Source of the DNA: Methanomicrobium mobile BP
Lineage (GTDB): Archaea > Halobacteriota > Methanomicrobia > Methanomicrobiales > Methanomicrobiaceae
Length of the DNA stretch: 64,000 nt
Assembly: GCF_000711215.1 (NCBI RefSeq)
Contig: NZ_JOMF01000005.1
Span: 296,092 to 360,091 of the forward strand
Reading direction: 5' to 3'
The translations under genes and the position numbers were made by a program. Numbering within the stretch: the stretch's first letter is position 1; the number at the start of each line of letters is the position of its first letter. Below, in pieces: positions 51,172 through 60,336 of the stretch. Below the pieces are notes generated by a model. That model did no database searches, was not told where the DNA came from, and saw only the letters and a program-made list of their open reading frames with translations.

Positions 51172-52266
51172 ATGCACGAGGCAAGGCTTTACGAGAGGCA
51201 TGAGGAGTATGAGAAGCGAGGGGATTGCGCCGGTGCCGAAGGGTCAGCGGACGATTCCTGCGGCAGTGACAGCTACAGCAAAAGCAGCGGCAGCGTTGTC
51301 TGCAGGTTATGCAGTCACGGCTGCGTGATTAAAAGCGGCGGATACGGCATATGCGGGCTGCGTTACAACAAAGACGGCGTCCTCTATGCCGAAAATTACG
51401 GCAGGGTTGCGGTGGAAGCCGTTGACCCCATAGAGAAAAAGCCGCTGTATCATTTTATGCCGGGGACCAAGGTCTACTCTCTCGGAGGCGTCGGGTGTAA
51501 TTTCAGGTGCCGGCACTGTCAGAACTGGGAGATATCGCAGTGCACTGCCGCGGATTCGCTCCACGGTCTGAGTCCGCAGAAAGCCGTCTTTAACGCGGTC
51601 GAACGCCGTTGCGGGAGTATTGCCTTTACCTATAACGAGCCGGCACTCTGGCACGAGTTTGCGGTCGATATCGGAACTTTGGCGCACGGGGAGGGTTTAA
51701 AGACAATATATGTCACGAACGGGTATCTTACGGAGGATGCCGTCTTCGACCTTAAAGGTATAATCGATGCGTTCAGAGTCGATATCAAGGCATTCGACGA
51801 CGGGTTTTACAGGAAGATCTGCGGCGGCAGGCTCCGGCCCGTTCTGGATTCGACGGCGGCGGCAAAGGACTGCGGGATGCATATCGAGGTCGTGAATCTG
51901 ATAATTCCGACGCTCAACGATTCCGAATCGGAGATTCGGGGGCTTTGCGAATGGGTATGCACCAATATCGGAGAGAATACGCCGATTCACTTCACGAGGT
52001 TTCATCCCGATTACGAGCTGACGAGTCTGCCCGCAACGCCTCCGGGGACTCTGGAGAAGGCATATTCGATTGCAAAGGATGCGGGTCTGAGATACCCCTA
52101 TCTCGGCAATGTCGCGGGACATGCCGGTTCCGACACCTTCTGCCCTGAATGCGGCACACTGCTCATAAAACGCGACGGTTACCGTCAGAGCGGGGTCGGG
52201 CTTGTTAAGGACGGCAGCGTAGATAAATGCGTCAATTGCGGAGAGGTTATTCCAATAGTCCGCTGA
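51172..52266 (+). CDS. amrS: AmmeMemoRadiSam-system radical SAM enzyme AmrS
   Basis: Radical SAM protein of the Memo/AMMECR1-associated group (PflA-like). Cluster ligands C109, C113, C116 in CNFRCRHC. Upstream Cys motifs VCRLCSHGC and GICG at residues 43-61 are family-specific. The C-terminus has two further CxxC pairs (CPECG near 322, CVNCG near 353), a zinc ribbon. The first 42 residues are extra, Ser/Gly/Asp-rich and probably disordered; no later start fits. Neither Memo nor AMMECR1 is adjacent. Length 364 residues. Confidence 0.9.
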   Translation: MHEARLYERHEEYEKRGDCAGAEGSADDSCGSDSYSKSSGSVVCRLCSHGCVIKSGGYGICGLRYNKDGVLYAENYGRVAVEAVDPIEKKPLYHFMPGTKVYSLGGVGCNFRCRHCQNWEISQCTAADSLHGLSPQKAVFNAVERRCGSIAFTYNEPALWHEFAVDIGTLAHGEGLKTIYVTNGYLTEDAVFDLKGIIDAFRVDIKAFDDGFYRKICGGRLRPVLDSTAAAKDCGMHIEVVNLIIPTLNDSESEIRGLCEWVCTNIGENTPIHFTRFHPDYELTSLPATPPGTLEKAYSIAKDAGLRYPYLGNVAGHAGSDTFCPECGTLLIKRDGYRQSGVGLVKDGSVDKCVNCGEVIPIVR

Positions 52267-52348
52267 GAAAATCGATGAAAAAAGTTTGTTTGAATGATTT
52301 GTTTAAATAATTACTTTAATGATTTATTTTAATTTTTTACTGTTTAAT

Positions 52349-52753
52349 TTACTGTTTTTCCTGGGTTGCGACAGCAACTATCGTGAATTTGCCTTTACCG
52401 CCGCAGTCGCCGTCGATGGTGACCGTGAATCCTTTGTGGTCGCCGGCATCGATGACCTCATAATACTGGCTGTTTGTGTTGACAATGTTGCCAGTATCAT
52501 CCTTTAAATGACATCTGATCATTACGTTTTTGGCAGCGTTCTCTCCGACATTCAGAACGTCAATCTGTGATACGTAATAGCAGGATCCGTCGGGGTTTGT
52601 GTGCCATACGGGGTCGGATGCCGTGACTTCGAGCACATTTACAATATCTCCCGACTGTTCGGGTGACGCGGGCTGCGAGGTTGTACAGCCGCAGACAAGG
52701 GCGGCGGAAAGCGCAGCCGCGATTAACAGAATCAATGATATCTTGATATTCAT
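52349..52753 (-). CDS. Secreted lipoprotein, unknown function
   Basis: From ATG 52753 the protein begins with a lipoprotein signal (ISLILLIAAALSAALVCGC, lipid cysteine near residue 21), then a Ser/Pro linker and a small beta domain: VNVLEVTASDPVWHTN, VSQIDVLNVGENAAKNVMIRCHL and GFTVTIDGDC. This is like extracellular FxLYD or immunoglobulin-type domains. Length 134 residues. The frame is open 35 codons further upstream without a signal. Confidence 0.75.
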   Translation of the reverse strand: MNIKISLILLIAAALSAALVCGCTTSQPASPEQSGDIVNVLEVTASDPVWHTNPDGSCYYVSQIDVLNVGENAAKNVMIRCHLKDDTGNIVNTNSQYYEVIDAGDHKGFTVTIDGDCGGKGKFTIVAVATQEKQ

Positions 52754-52920
52754 AGTATCTATTTTCACTTGAATCGGTGAGGCAAAATATTTTTTTGTTT
52801 GGATTTGCAAGGGGGTATGTATAATTGTCGTTATGATTGTCATTACGGTTGTCGTCATGGTGATATATCGTCGTTAAAAATATCGGTAGAAAAAGGTGTT
52901 GCCGGCGGTTATGCCGGAAT

Positions 52921-53010
52921 TTTATTTGATTTTTGATTTTCTGTTTGATTTTTGATTTGCGGTTTGATTTCCGATTTATTTATTTTCAATAGTGATTTAT
53001 TTTCGATTGA
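52921..53010. repeat. T-rich degenerate repeats behind psiE-like gene
   Basis: Units like GTTTGATTTTTGATTT with 12 to 16-bp spacing, ending two bases before the stop at 53012. On the plus strand they are T-rich; they form much of the gap to the lipoprotein gene. Confidence 0.65.
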
Positions 53011-53011
53011 T

Positions 53012-53530
53012 TTATTCGGTGCTTTCCTGCGGCGGCAGTTTATCTTTATCTTTATTCTTATCTTTCGCCGTAGCGAGATCGGTTTTTCTGAACAGGTAAT
53101 AGCCACCGGCCAGAGCAATTATAATGACGCCGAGACCGATCAGGTCCATGTCATCGGCTTCGACGAGATCAATAACGATCAGCTTTCTGCACACGGCAAT
53201 CAATGCAAGTGTAATGAATATGTTTACATTTACTTTATGTGTAACAATGAAAGACTTGATTGTGTCCATAAGTTCCAGACCTATGAGAATTATGAGGAAG
53301 GAACTGATTGCAGCGAGTATATGATCGAACCCAAGTCCTTCTTTCGGGGTTGTGGTGAACAGTTGGTAAATGTACAAAGTATACTCATATACCATCAAGA
53401 GGACGAGACATGTAAGCAGCAGCATCAGAAGGAGATAAACTGCAAGTTGAATATTTACGATTACTTTAAGAAGGATGTTTTGTGCCTTCTTTACTTCCTT
53501 CACCATAACTTTCTCTTCTTTTAATTCCAT
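53012..53530 (-). CDS. PsiE-family membrane protein
   Basis: Phosphate-starvation-inducible E family, function unknown. Four hydrophobic helices near residues 24-50, 68-90, 100-118 and 128-146. The Gly-Phe-Asp segment before helix 2 (GLGFDHILAAISSFLIILIGLELMDTIK) and the VNVNIFITLALIAVCRKLIVID stretch are typical. The tail is Lys/Asp-rich. Length 172 residues from ATG 53530; a TTG one codon upstream is in frame. Confidence 0.85.
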   Translation of the reverse strand: MELKEEKVMVKEVKKAQNILLKVIVNIQLAVYLLLMLLLTCLVLLMVYEYTLYIYQLFTTTPKEGLGFDHILAAISSFLIILIGLELMDTIKSFIVTHKVNVNIFITLALIAVCRKLIVIDLVEADDMDLIGLGVIIIALAGGYYLFRKTDLATAKDKNKDKDKLPPQESTE

Positions 53531-53641
53531 CAAATCACCGTTATTTAATGCAGAGTCATTATTTTGTTATCTGGCTTTTTGTTATATGTAATTTTAACTT
53601 TTTCTTTAATTACTTTAACCTTTCCGTTTTGACATATCTTT

Positions 53642-54463
53642 TCAGTCGTCATTATCCTCGTTTTTATCCATGGAGTCGAGATTCTGTCGCAGGAGACGGT
53701 GGGTTACCTCTACAAGCGGATGGCGTGCATAATCCAGGACTTTTATGTCCTCGAGTTTCCTGAGGTTCATCTGCTGAGCCGTCTTTTCCAGACCGAGTTC
53801 GATGTCTTCGTCGATATCGATTACGTAGGCGTCAAGCTCCTTTATTCCAAGCCGCATCGCCGCAACCGCCCTGTGGTGACCGTCGACCACGATATACTTG
53901 CCGGGTTTTCTGACTACTATTATAGGTTCGGCAAGCCCTTTCTGTATCTCGTAGATTCTTCCTTCGAGTTCGTCCTCGTAGATCTTGGACTGCGTCGGCT
54001 GAAGCTCGTCGACGGGGACGATGTCACGCTTTACCTTCGGGTCGACATCGTGGAGCATCTTGAGTGTATCGATGAATTTGAAGACCTTTTCTGGCGAAAC
54101 ATGCTCAATCTGGGAACGGATTACATCCGCGTTCGAGATAATGCCGAGGATGTTTCCTTCTTTGTCGACGACGGGAAGTTTCTGAATGCCGGAACGGAAT
54201 ATGACTCTTGCCGCGTCGTTTATGCTCATGTCGGGTGCGGCGACTATAAGATGCCTGTTCATGACCTTGTCAACCGGCGTTGAAGGATATACAAAGAGAA
54301 GGTCGCGTGCCGCAATATAGCCGACTACCCTTGTGCCGTCGACTACGGGAAAACCGTCGTGGTTTGAGTTGCGGATTGCCTCAATTACATCTTTTGCGGT
54401 TCCTTTTACGTCAATTGTAATTACATCGTGGGTCATGTAATTGCAGACTCGTTTCTTATCCAT
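53642..54463 (-). CDS. CBS-pair protein fused to a ParB-like domain
   Basis: Residues 7-60 and 72-122 are two CBS motifs (MTHDVITIDVKGTAKDVIEAIRN, GFPVVDGTRVVGYIAARDLL; MNRHLIVAAPDMSINDAARVIF, KLPVVDKEGNILGIISNADVI), together a nucleotide sensor module. Residues about 145-250 are a ParB/sulfiredoxin-like nuclease domain with VVDGHHRAVAAMRLG near 191-205, its DGHHR phosphate site. The fusion suggests adenosyl-ligand control of a ParB-like CTPase or kinase activity. Length 273 residues. Single gene. Confidence 0.86.
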   Translation of the reverse strand: MDKKRVCNYMTHDVITIDVKGTAKDVIEAIRNSNHDGFPVVDGTRVVGYIAARDLLFVYPSTPVDKVMNRHLIVAAPDMSINDAARVIFRSGIQKLPVVDKEGNILGIISNADVIRSQIEHVSPEKVFKFIDTLKMLHDVDPKVKRDIVPVDELQPTQSKIYEDELEGRIYEIQKGLAEPIIVVRKPGKYIVVDGHHRAVAAMRLGIKELDAYVIDIDEDIELGLEKTAQQMNLRKLEDIKVLDYARHPLVEVTHRLLRQNLDSMDKNEDNDD

Positions 54464-54866
54464 TATTCTAAGTTGTTGCTCTCATTAAATATAGAACTAC
54501 GGTTTTTGACGTAATTAATCCGAGATTTTTCATGCGGCGGACCGACGTTGACGTCAACGGCGATTGATGCTGTCTGCTGTCGGCTGATGCCGTTATGACT
54601 GTGTGGTGACTGTGTGATGACCGATACTCAAACGGCGGTGACTACTGCGTGACTACGGTGACGGTGCGCCGTATGTGAAAAAAGTGTGTAAAGCCGCGTT
54701 TCGGCTAACGTTCGTGTCCGTCGCAAATACTTGATATACGAGTTTTTTTAAAGATTTTGCGGCATTATCCGCGTCATATAAATTATGTTGTCTTTCGTTG
54801 TTGTGCGGATATCATTAGGGTGAGATATACATTTATTTATCTCATAAAACGCAAAAATATATACGG
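54464..54866. other. 403-bp gap between the CBS-ParB gene and the anchored protein gene
   Basis: Divergent promoters lie here. The middle (about 54590-54670) is a degenerate repeat of GTGACTGTGTGATGACC-like units. A TATA-like stretch ATACATTTATTTATCTCATAAAAC at 54826-54848 precedes the right-hand gene. No coding potential recognised. Confidence 0.6.
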
Positions 54867-55556
54867 ATGACAAAACAGGGTAATACTAAAAAAGATAAGG
54901 ATGCCAGGAGTAAGACGCTGGCGCGGGTATTCATAATATTCATCCTTCTCTCTTGTGTATTGGGATTTTCGCTCACGTTCTCGTTTTTTTCAATATTCAA
55001 GACCGCAGAAGCAGGAAACTATGTAGCAATCGATTATACGATATATTATACGGAAGGGTTACCGATTCTTACCACATCTTCAAACGTAGTCGAGAATATG
55101 TATAAGCAGGGATATCCTGACACGGGACTTACAAACAGGTATGTCATGCGTGCAGGCTCGATTCAGACCGATCAGATTACTCCGGTAAGTGCGTATGTCG
55201 CAGGAGACGGCGTCGTTCAGTTTGCACTTTATGATGTGGAACTTAATGCCATCAGCGCAAAGACGGTCGGTATGCACGTAAACGATGTTGCAAGAGTCAA
55301 TTTCGATTTCTCAAATAATATGCTCTACAACATGTCGTCAATAGTATACAGCATGATCGGCGGCAACTTCTCAAACGCACAGGTCGGACAGATTGTGCCT
55401 CTGACAATCACATATAACACCACAACTACAACCGGTGTCGACAATTCCACTGCCTCGCTTCGCAGACCGGCGGTTATTATCGGCAAGACCGATGATATGC
55501 TGACCATGAAATACGGATACGATTACGCACAGATTCAAGTATCACAGATACAATAA
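54867..55556 (+). CDS. Membrane-anchored extracytoplasmic protein, FKBP-like
   Basis: Basic N-terminus (residues 1-19), one helix near 20-44, then an outside domain. The start GNYVAIDYTIYYTEGLPILTTS near residues 50-71 recalls the first strand of archaeal FKBP-type prolyl isomerases; VGMHVNDVARVNFDF and VGQIVPLTITYN follow the order of an interrupted FKBP with an insert-in-flap. Key FKBP aromatic residues are not clear, so enzyme activity is uncertain. Length 229 residues. Confidence 0.6.
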   Translation: MTKQGNTKKDKDARSKTLARVFIIFILLSCVLGFSLTFSFFSIFKTAEAGNYVAIDYTIYYTEGLPILTTSSNVVENMYKQGYPDTGLTNRYVMRAGSIQTDQITPVSAYVAGDGVVQFALYDVELNAISAKTVGMHVNDVARVNFDFSNNMLYNMSSIVYSMIGGNFSNAQVGQIVPLTITYNTTTTTGVDNSTASLRRPAVIIGKTDDMLTMKYGYDYAQIQVSQIQ

Positions 55557-55718
55557 TCCCGATTAATCTTTGATTAATCATTTTATCCTTTTTTTAAGCA
55601 TTCAGACAATTCAGGCAAATGCCAAATTCTCCGTAATCCGGAATAAAATAGTATAAATGTAATTTTTGTAATTGATTGATTTTTAGGTTAAGATCCGATT
55701 AGATATGAGTATATACGG

Positions 55719-56897
55719 TTAAGATCCCGAATGCGAGGTCTCGAAGGCGTCATTGAGGACGTATTCCTTTACGACCTGTCCTTCTTCGATTACCACTTCG
55801 GGCCAGATTCTCGTTCCAGAGTGGACAACGGTGCGGTTCTTAAGCACGCTTCTGGGACCGATTACGGTGTCGTTCTCTATACTGCAGAGCAGACCGATTT
55901 TAGCGTCGTTGTCGATGATGCTTCCCGAGATTGTGCTCTGACCGCCGATATCGACATGGTTGTAGATGGATGAGGAGAAGACCTTGCAGTCGTGCGATAT
56001 CCGGCAGTGCTCGCCTATGCTTGTATACGGACCGATAAGGACGTTCTCGCCGATCTTTGTGCCTTTGCCGATTGAGACGGGTCCTATTATCCTTGAGTTT
56101 TCGCCGATTGTGACGGCATCGCCGAGCTGCACGGGTCCGATTACATGTGCGCCCTTGACCGTGACATTGCCGCGAAGGTCGGTATAACGCATATCCTGAA
56201 GTTTCCAGTGCTCAGCCTCGCGAAGGGACTGCGGACTTCCGACATCCGACCAGTTGCCGCGTGCCAGCCAGCCTTTCATGATTGCGCCCTTCTTCATCAG
56301 CAGCGGAAACAGGTCTTTTGCGAAGTCGAACTTTTTGTCCTTCGGAATGTAGTCGAAGATCTCGGGGTTACAGACATAAATTCCCGTGCTTGCCAGATTA
56401 GAGAATATTTCGCCGGGCGAGGGCTTCTCTCTGAAACGCTTTATGTGGTAGTTGACGTCTATCTCGGCGATACCGTATTCGCAGGGCTCGTCTATGCTGA
56501 TGAGACCGATTGAGAGCATACTCTCGCCTTTTATGTGCTCCCTGTAGAATGAGAGCAGATCGATATCGGTTACGTGGTCGCCGCCGACTACGAGGAAGGG
56601 AGAGTCTTTGAGGTATTCCTCGGCGTTCTTGACGCTGCCCGCGGTGCCCAACTTTACCTCTTCGCGGACATAGGTAATGTTAACTCCGAAGAGCGAGCCG
56701 TCGCCGAGTGCGTTCTGTATCTCCTCGCCTTTGTATCCGATTGTGACTATTATGTCGTTGAATCCGAGATTTGAGAGGTGCGAGACCAGATGCTGTATCG
56801 AGGGCAGGTTTACTATCGGAATACAGGGTTTGGGTCGTTCAAATGTCAGGGGACGAAGTCTTGTGCCTTCTCCGCCGCACATTATGCATACTTTCAT
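55719..56897 (-). CDS. Sugar-1-phosphate nucleotidyltransferase with left-handed beta-helix
   Basis: Makes an NDP-sugar. Nucleotidyltransferase signature MCGGEGTRLRPLTFERPKP near residues 6-24 and metal site VVGGDHVTDIDL near 97-108. From about residue 240 hexapeptide repeats form a left-handed beta-helix (such as IIGPVSIGKGTKIGENVLIGP). Length 392 residues. This resembles archaeal glucose-1-phosphate or mannose-1-phosphate transferases; the base and sugar cannot be told by eye. Confidence 0.88.
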   Translation of the reverse strand: MKVCIMCGGEGTRLRPLTFERPKPCIPIVNLPSIQHLVSHLSNLGFNDIIVTIGYKGEEIQNALGDGSLFGVNITYVREEVKLGTAGSVKNAEEYLKDSPFLVVGGDHVTDIDLLSFYREHIKGESMLSIGLISIDEPCEYGIAEIDVNYHIKRFREKPSPGEIFSNLASTGIYVCNPEIFDYIPKDKKFDFAKDLFPLLMKKGAIMKGWLARGNWSDVGSPQSLREAEHWKLQDMRYTDLRGNVTVKGAHVIGPVQLGDAVTIGENSRIIGPVSIGKGTKIGENVLIGPYTSIGEHCRISHDCKVFSSSIYNHVDIGGQSTISGSIIDNDAKIGLLCSIENDTVIGPRSVLKNRTVVHSGTRIWPEVVIEEGQVVKEYVLNDAFETSHSGS

Positions 56898-56993
56898 GTA
56901 ATTGATTTTTGGCTGTTATTCCTAATAATACAGTTGATTGTTCTCCGTCATTCCCGCAAAAATATTATCATATCACGGGATTGATACTTAATC

Positions 56994-57479
56994 ATGGCAG
57001 AATTCGAGTGCACGGTCTGCGGCAGATGCTGTATGGGCATGGGACGGTATGTTAAGGTGACGGGGGTCATGGGTCCCGACAAGTATGCCGCGATTCACGG
57101 TATCTCAAACGAGACGTTTTATCCCGTCGTTTTAAAGGCGTTCCGCGGGGATTTCGATATCGATAAGATGAAGGTGGAGCAGGGCTGGTGTCCGTTTCTC
57201 ATGGATGCCGATGATGAGGGTAAGTATTACTGTGCCGTTCACGACACAATCCCGGAGTTTTGCAGGAAATACAAATGCGTCTCGATGAGGTTCTATAAGT
57301 CGGAGACGATTGCGGGAAGTCTTCGCGGCAGGACAACCCTGGTCTCGGATGACGGGGCTTTAAAGAGTCTGTGGGATAATTCCGTCATGACCTTCCCCGT
57401 CGATGATTATGCGGCGTGGAAGGAGAATCTGAAGAAGGTGCTTTCGGATAACGGTTATACGGTCGAGGATTACGATTAG
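56994..57479 (+). CDS. YkgJ-family cysteine cluster protein
   Basis: A 161-residue protein with the CxxCxxCC start (CTVCGRCCMG near residues 6-15) and later CAVHDTIPEFCRKYKC near 76-91, the cysteines that bind zinc or an iron-sulfur centre in this family. Function unknown. The next gene starts 4 bp behind the stop and is also cysteine-rich, so they form a pair. Confidence 0.85.
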   Translation: MAEFECTVCGRCCMGMGRYVKVTGVMGPDKYAAIHGISNETFYPVVLKAFRGDFDIDKMKVEQGWCPFLMDADDEGKYYCAVHDTIPEFCRKYKCVSMRFYKSETIAGSLRGRTTLVSDDGALKSLWDNSVMTFPVDDYAAWKENLKKVLSDNGYTVEDYD

Positions 57480-57483
57480 AAAT

Positions 57484-57771
57484 ATGTCCGAAAGTAACGG
57501 TGCGGATAAGAGCGACGGCAAAAACAGGGTTGTCGATGTTGCGGGAAGGCATGTGATCTGTGCAGGTAAACGCGAGGAGATTGATAAATGCCGTTTCTGC
57601 GTGCATTCGGTCTCGTTCGAGTGCGACGGCGTCTGGGTAAAATCGCCTGCCAGAGCCTACTGTTCGCGGTGTCGGAGCACGGATCCCGTCAATCTCGATA
57701 AGGTCACCGCGGTTTTGTGCGACGACCGTGCGGGCGAGGGATTTAGGAGTATTATGAATATTATCTCTTAG
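57484..57771 (+). CDS. Small cysteine-rich protein of the ykgJ pair
   Basis: A 95-residue protein. Residues about 35-62 contain KCRFCVHS, FECDG and YCSRCRS, five cysteines in two CxxC-like pairs typical of a small metal site. The first 25 residues are polar. I do not recognise a family. Its link with the YkgJ gene is by 4-bp spacing only. Confidence 0.7.
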   Translation: MSESNGADKSDGKNRVVDVAGRHVICAGKREEIDKCRFCVHSVSFECDGVWVKSPARAYCSRCRSTDPVNLDKVTAVLCDDRAGEGFRSIMNIIS

Positions 57772-57835
57772 AAGTTATCTGTCAAAAATATGCTCTCCGG
57801 ATTTATCTATCAGGAATTTTCTCAGGATTTATGTC

Positions 57836-59308
57836 TCAGTCTGTCCGCAGTCTTTTCGTGTCGAAAAATTCCAGTATCTTTTCGAAGTCGGTATTGGCTT
57901 CGAAGTGCCGTGCAAGTTCGTCGAGGGCTTTGTCGTAGCCGGTATCCTCTTCTTTTATTCCGGAGAAAGTGAGTCCTTTGCGCGAATAGAGGTATTTGAG
58001 GAGGGACTGCGATATGTTTGCGTTTGTGAAGAGTCCGTGCATGTAGGTGCCGATGACGAGCCCGTCGGCGCTCACGCAACCTTCGCCTTCGAGGGCTTTC
58101 TGCTCTTTGCCCGTGTCGGTCTGCCCCATGTGAATCTCGTATCCGCTGACCTCGTCGGCGCCGCTCAGGATTTCGCCGATCCTGTTTACTTTCCGCGTTA
58201 TCTGAACTGTCGTCTTTTTGTATTCGGCGAAGGTCGTTACGGCATCAAAGAGCCCGAAGCCTTCGTAATCGGCGTTGACGCCGGATTCGATGCCTTCGTC
58301 GTGTATGGTTTTGCAGAGCATCTGGTATCCTCCGCAGATACCTATTATCGGGATCTTCCGGCTGCGTGCGGCGCTCAGTTCTTCGGCAAATCCGTGCTTT
58401 TTCAGTTCTAGGAGGGCTTCGACCGTGTTCTTTGTTCCCGGGATTATTATGCAGTCGTAGTCTTTGAGCGATGTGCCGGGGGTCACGTAGTCTAGGCAGG
58501 CGTATCTCTCAAGGAGTTCGAAGTCGTTGAAGTTGGAGAGTCCGAAGATCTTCATGACCGCAATCTTTACGGGGAAGTCGCGGGAACGTTTGTCATAGAG
58601 CGAGAGCGAGTCTTCGCTCGGGAGTTCGGTCGCGGTATACGGGATTACGCCGAGGACGCTTATTCCCGTCTTTTCTTCGATGATTTTAACGCCTTCTTTG
58701 AAGAGTTCGCTGTCGCCCCTGAATTTGTTGACTATGAATCCGCGGACATTCTTTTTTACGTCGTCGGGGAGGAGATCCCATGTGCCGATAAGCTGCGCAA
58801 ATATGCCGCCGCGTTCGATATCGCCGACGATCACAATCGGTATCTGAAGTTTTTTCGCAAGGAGTATGTTGGCGATGTCGCGGCTGTAGAGGTTTACCTC
58901 GGCGGCACCTCCGGCGCCTTCGACGACTATGTTGCCGTAAACCTTTTCCAGACGGCGGTAGGCTTCGACCGCTTTTTCGAGGAGGAAATCGGTTTCTTTG
59001 TAGTAGTCGGCAATTCTGGCGTCCCTGTAGGGTTCGCCGAAGAGGATTATTTGAGATGTGCTGTTGCCTTTCGGCTTTAAGAGAATCGGGTTTGTGTCGG
59101 CGCAGGGGCTTATTCTTGCGGCAAATGACTGAACCGCCTGCGATATGGCTATCTCTTTGCCGTCGGGGGTGATGTATGAGTTGAGGCTCATGTTCTGGGA
59201 TTTGAAGGGTGCAACTTTAAGACCGCGGTTTGAGAGACAGCGGCAGACTGCCGTTACCGTTGTTGTTTTTCCCGCATGCGAGGAGGTTCCCAGAATCATC
59301 AGCGACAT
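57836..59308 (-). CDS. cbiP: Cobyric acid synthase (CbiP/CobQ)
   Basis: Amidates side chains b, d, e and g of adenosylcobyrinic acid diamide. N-terminal P-loop-type ILGTSSHAGKTTTVTAV near residues 5-21 and APFKSQNMSLNSYIT near 34-48; VEGAGGAAEVNLYSRDIAN near 125-143; amidotransferase nucleophile GICGGYQMLC near 333-342; catalytic His in YEIHMGQT near 405-412. Length 490 residues is typical. It is 47 kb from the other cbi genes and has no cob neighbour here. Confidence 0.94.
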   Translation of the reverse strand: MSLMILGTSSHAGKTTTVTAVCRCLSNRGLKVAPFKSQNMSLNSYITPDGKEIAISQAVQSFAARISPCADTNPILLKPKGNSTSQIILFGEPYRDARIADYYKETDFLLEKAVEAYRRLEKVYGNIVVEGAGGAAEVNLYSRDIANILLAKKLQIPIVIVGDIERGGIFAQLIGTWDLLPDDVKKNVRGFIVNKFRGDSELFKEGVKIIEEKTGISVLGVIPYTATELPSEDSLSLYDKRSRDFPVKIAVMKIFGLSNFNDFELLERYACLDYVTPGTSLKDYDCIIIPGTKNTVEALLELKKHGFAEELSAARSRKIPIIGICGGYQMLCKTIHDEGIESGVNADYEGFGLFDAVTTFAEYKKTTVQITRKVNRIGEILSGADEVSGYEIHMGQTDTGKEQKALEGEGCVSADGLVIGTYMHGLFTNANISQSLLKYLYSRKGLTFSGIKEEDTGYDKALDELARHFEANTDFEKILEFFDTKRLRTD

Positions 59309-59429
59309 AGTTATTAAATTAATTTTAATTAGTGCAGTATATCTTTTGCCATAGTGTCACGGCGGTGGTGATGCCGGAAAAAGAGAGTTATTGGTTTATG
59401 GTTGGTTTATGGTTCGTTTATGATGCCGT

Positions 59430-60170
59430 TCATCCGCAGTTGCCGCTGCAGTTGCAGCCGTCGCAGCTCGGTTCTTTGCAGTCGGCACCGCATTTGCCGA
59501 GGACTTTCCAGCGGAGGAGAACGCCGTCGTCTATTCTGTCCATGTCAATGAGTTTGAGCCGCGGGAAGTCTTCTTCTTTTATGTATCCGATTCCGTCGGC
59601 GGGTGTGGGTGCGTCGGCGCCGCCGATGATTATGTTTCCTATGCAGGTGTAAATTTCGTCGACGAGGTTTTCTTTGAAGAGTGCGGCTATGAGCGTTCCG
59701 CCGCCTTCGACCATGACCTGTTTGACGCCGTTCTCGTATAGGGCTTCGAGGAGTCCCGCGATATCGACTTTGTCTTCGCCGCCGACGAAGATATCCGCAT
59801 ACTGATTGAGTTCTTCTATCTTTTCCTGCGGAGCTTTTTCGGATACGGCGATGACTCTGGGACCTTCGCCTTTGTGGAGAATGTCGGCATCAAGCGGGGT
59901 TCTGGCGTTGCTGTCTATTACAATGCGCAGCGGGTGTTCGTCGCGTCCGTTGGCTTTCCTTTTTGCTTTTCTCTCCGGCGATTTTACGGTCAGTGACGGG
60001 TTATCGGCAAGCACGGTTCCGACTCCGACCATGATGGCATCGGCGCCGGCTTTGATGACGTCAACGCGGTCGAAGTCATTCTTTCCGGATATTTTTACCT
60101 GCCTTCTCTCGCGTGTGGATATTTTTCCGTCCGCACTCATGGCAAGGTTAACAAAAACAAATGGTCGCAT
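59430..60170 (-). CDS. Archaeal 2,5-diamino-6-(ribosylamino)pyrimidinone phosphate reductase with Cys-rich tail
   Basis: RibD C-terminal-domain-type reductase (archaeal ArfC/Rib7-like) that reduces the ribosyl side chain in riboflavin and F420 precursor synthesis. Seen: NLAMSADGKIST near residues 8-19, DAIMVGVGTVLADNPSLTV near 44-62, HPLRIVIDSNART near 80-92 and VMVEGGGTLIAALF near 154-167. The last 20 residues add six cysteines in CGADC, SCDGCNC and GNC groups, not part of the family, which look like a metal-binding tag. Length 246 residues. Confidence 0.88.
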   Translation of the reverse strand: MRPFVFVNLAMSADGKISTRERRQVKISGKNDFDRVDVIKAGADAIMVGVGTVLADNPSLTVKSPERKAKRKANGRDEHPLRIVIDSNARTPLDADILHKGEGPRVIAVSEKAPQEKIEELNQYADIFVGGEDKVDIAGLLEALYENGVKQVMVEGGGTLIAALFKENLVDEIYTCIGNIIIGGADAPTPADGIGYIKEEDFPRLKLIDMDRIDDGVLLRWKVLGKCGADCKEPSCDGCNCSGNCG

Positions 60171-60336
60171 ACACTTAGTATGTGCATGCTTACTTTAGTA
60201 ATGTTTGGAAATGTGTAATAGAAATGTATTATATTATCGAGGCATCATTCTCAAAAAATGTCATATTGCTTCAGTTAAGACAATAAACTGGAGTGGTTTC
60301 TCATACAATTATCAAAAATATATATTCAATTGAATC

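Noticed and set aside
54867..55556. Calling the anchored protein a definite FKBP prolyl isomerase
   Set aside because: Only the first strand looks FKBP-like; the catalytic aromatic residues cannot be placed, so the call stays tentative.
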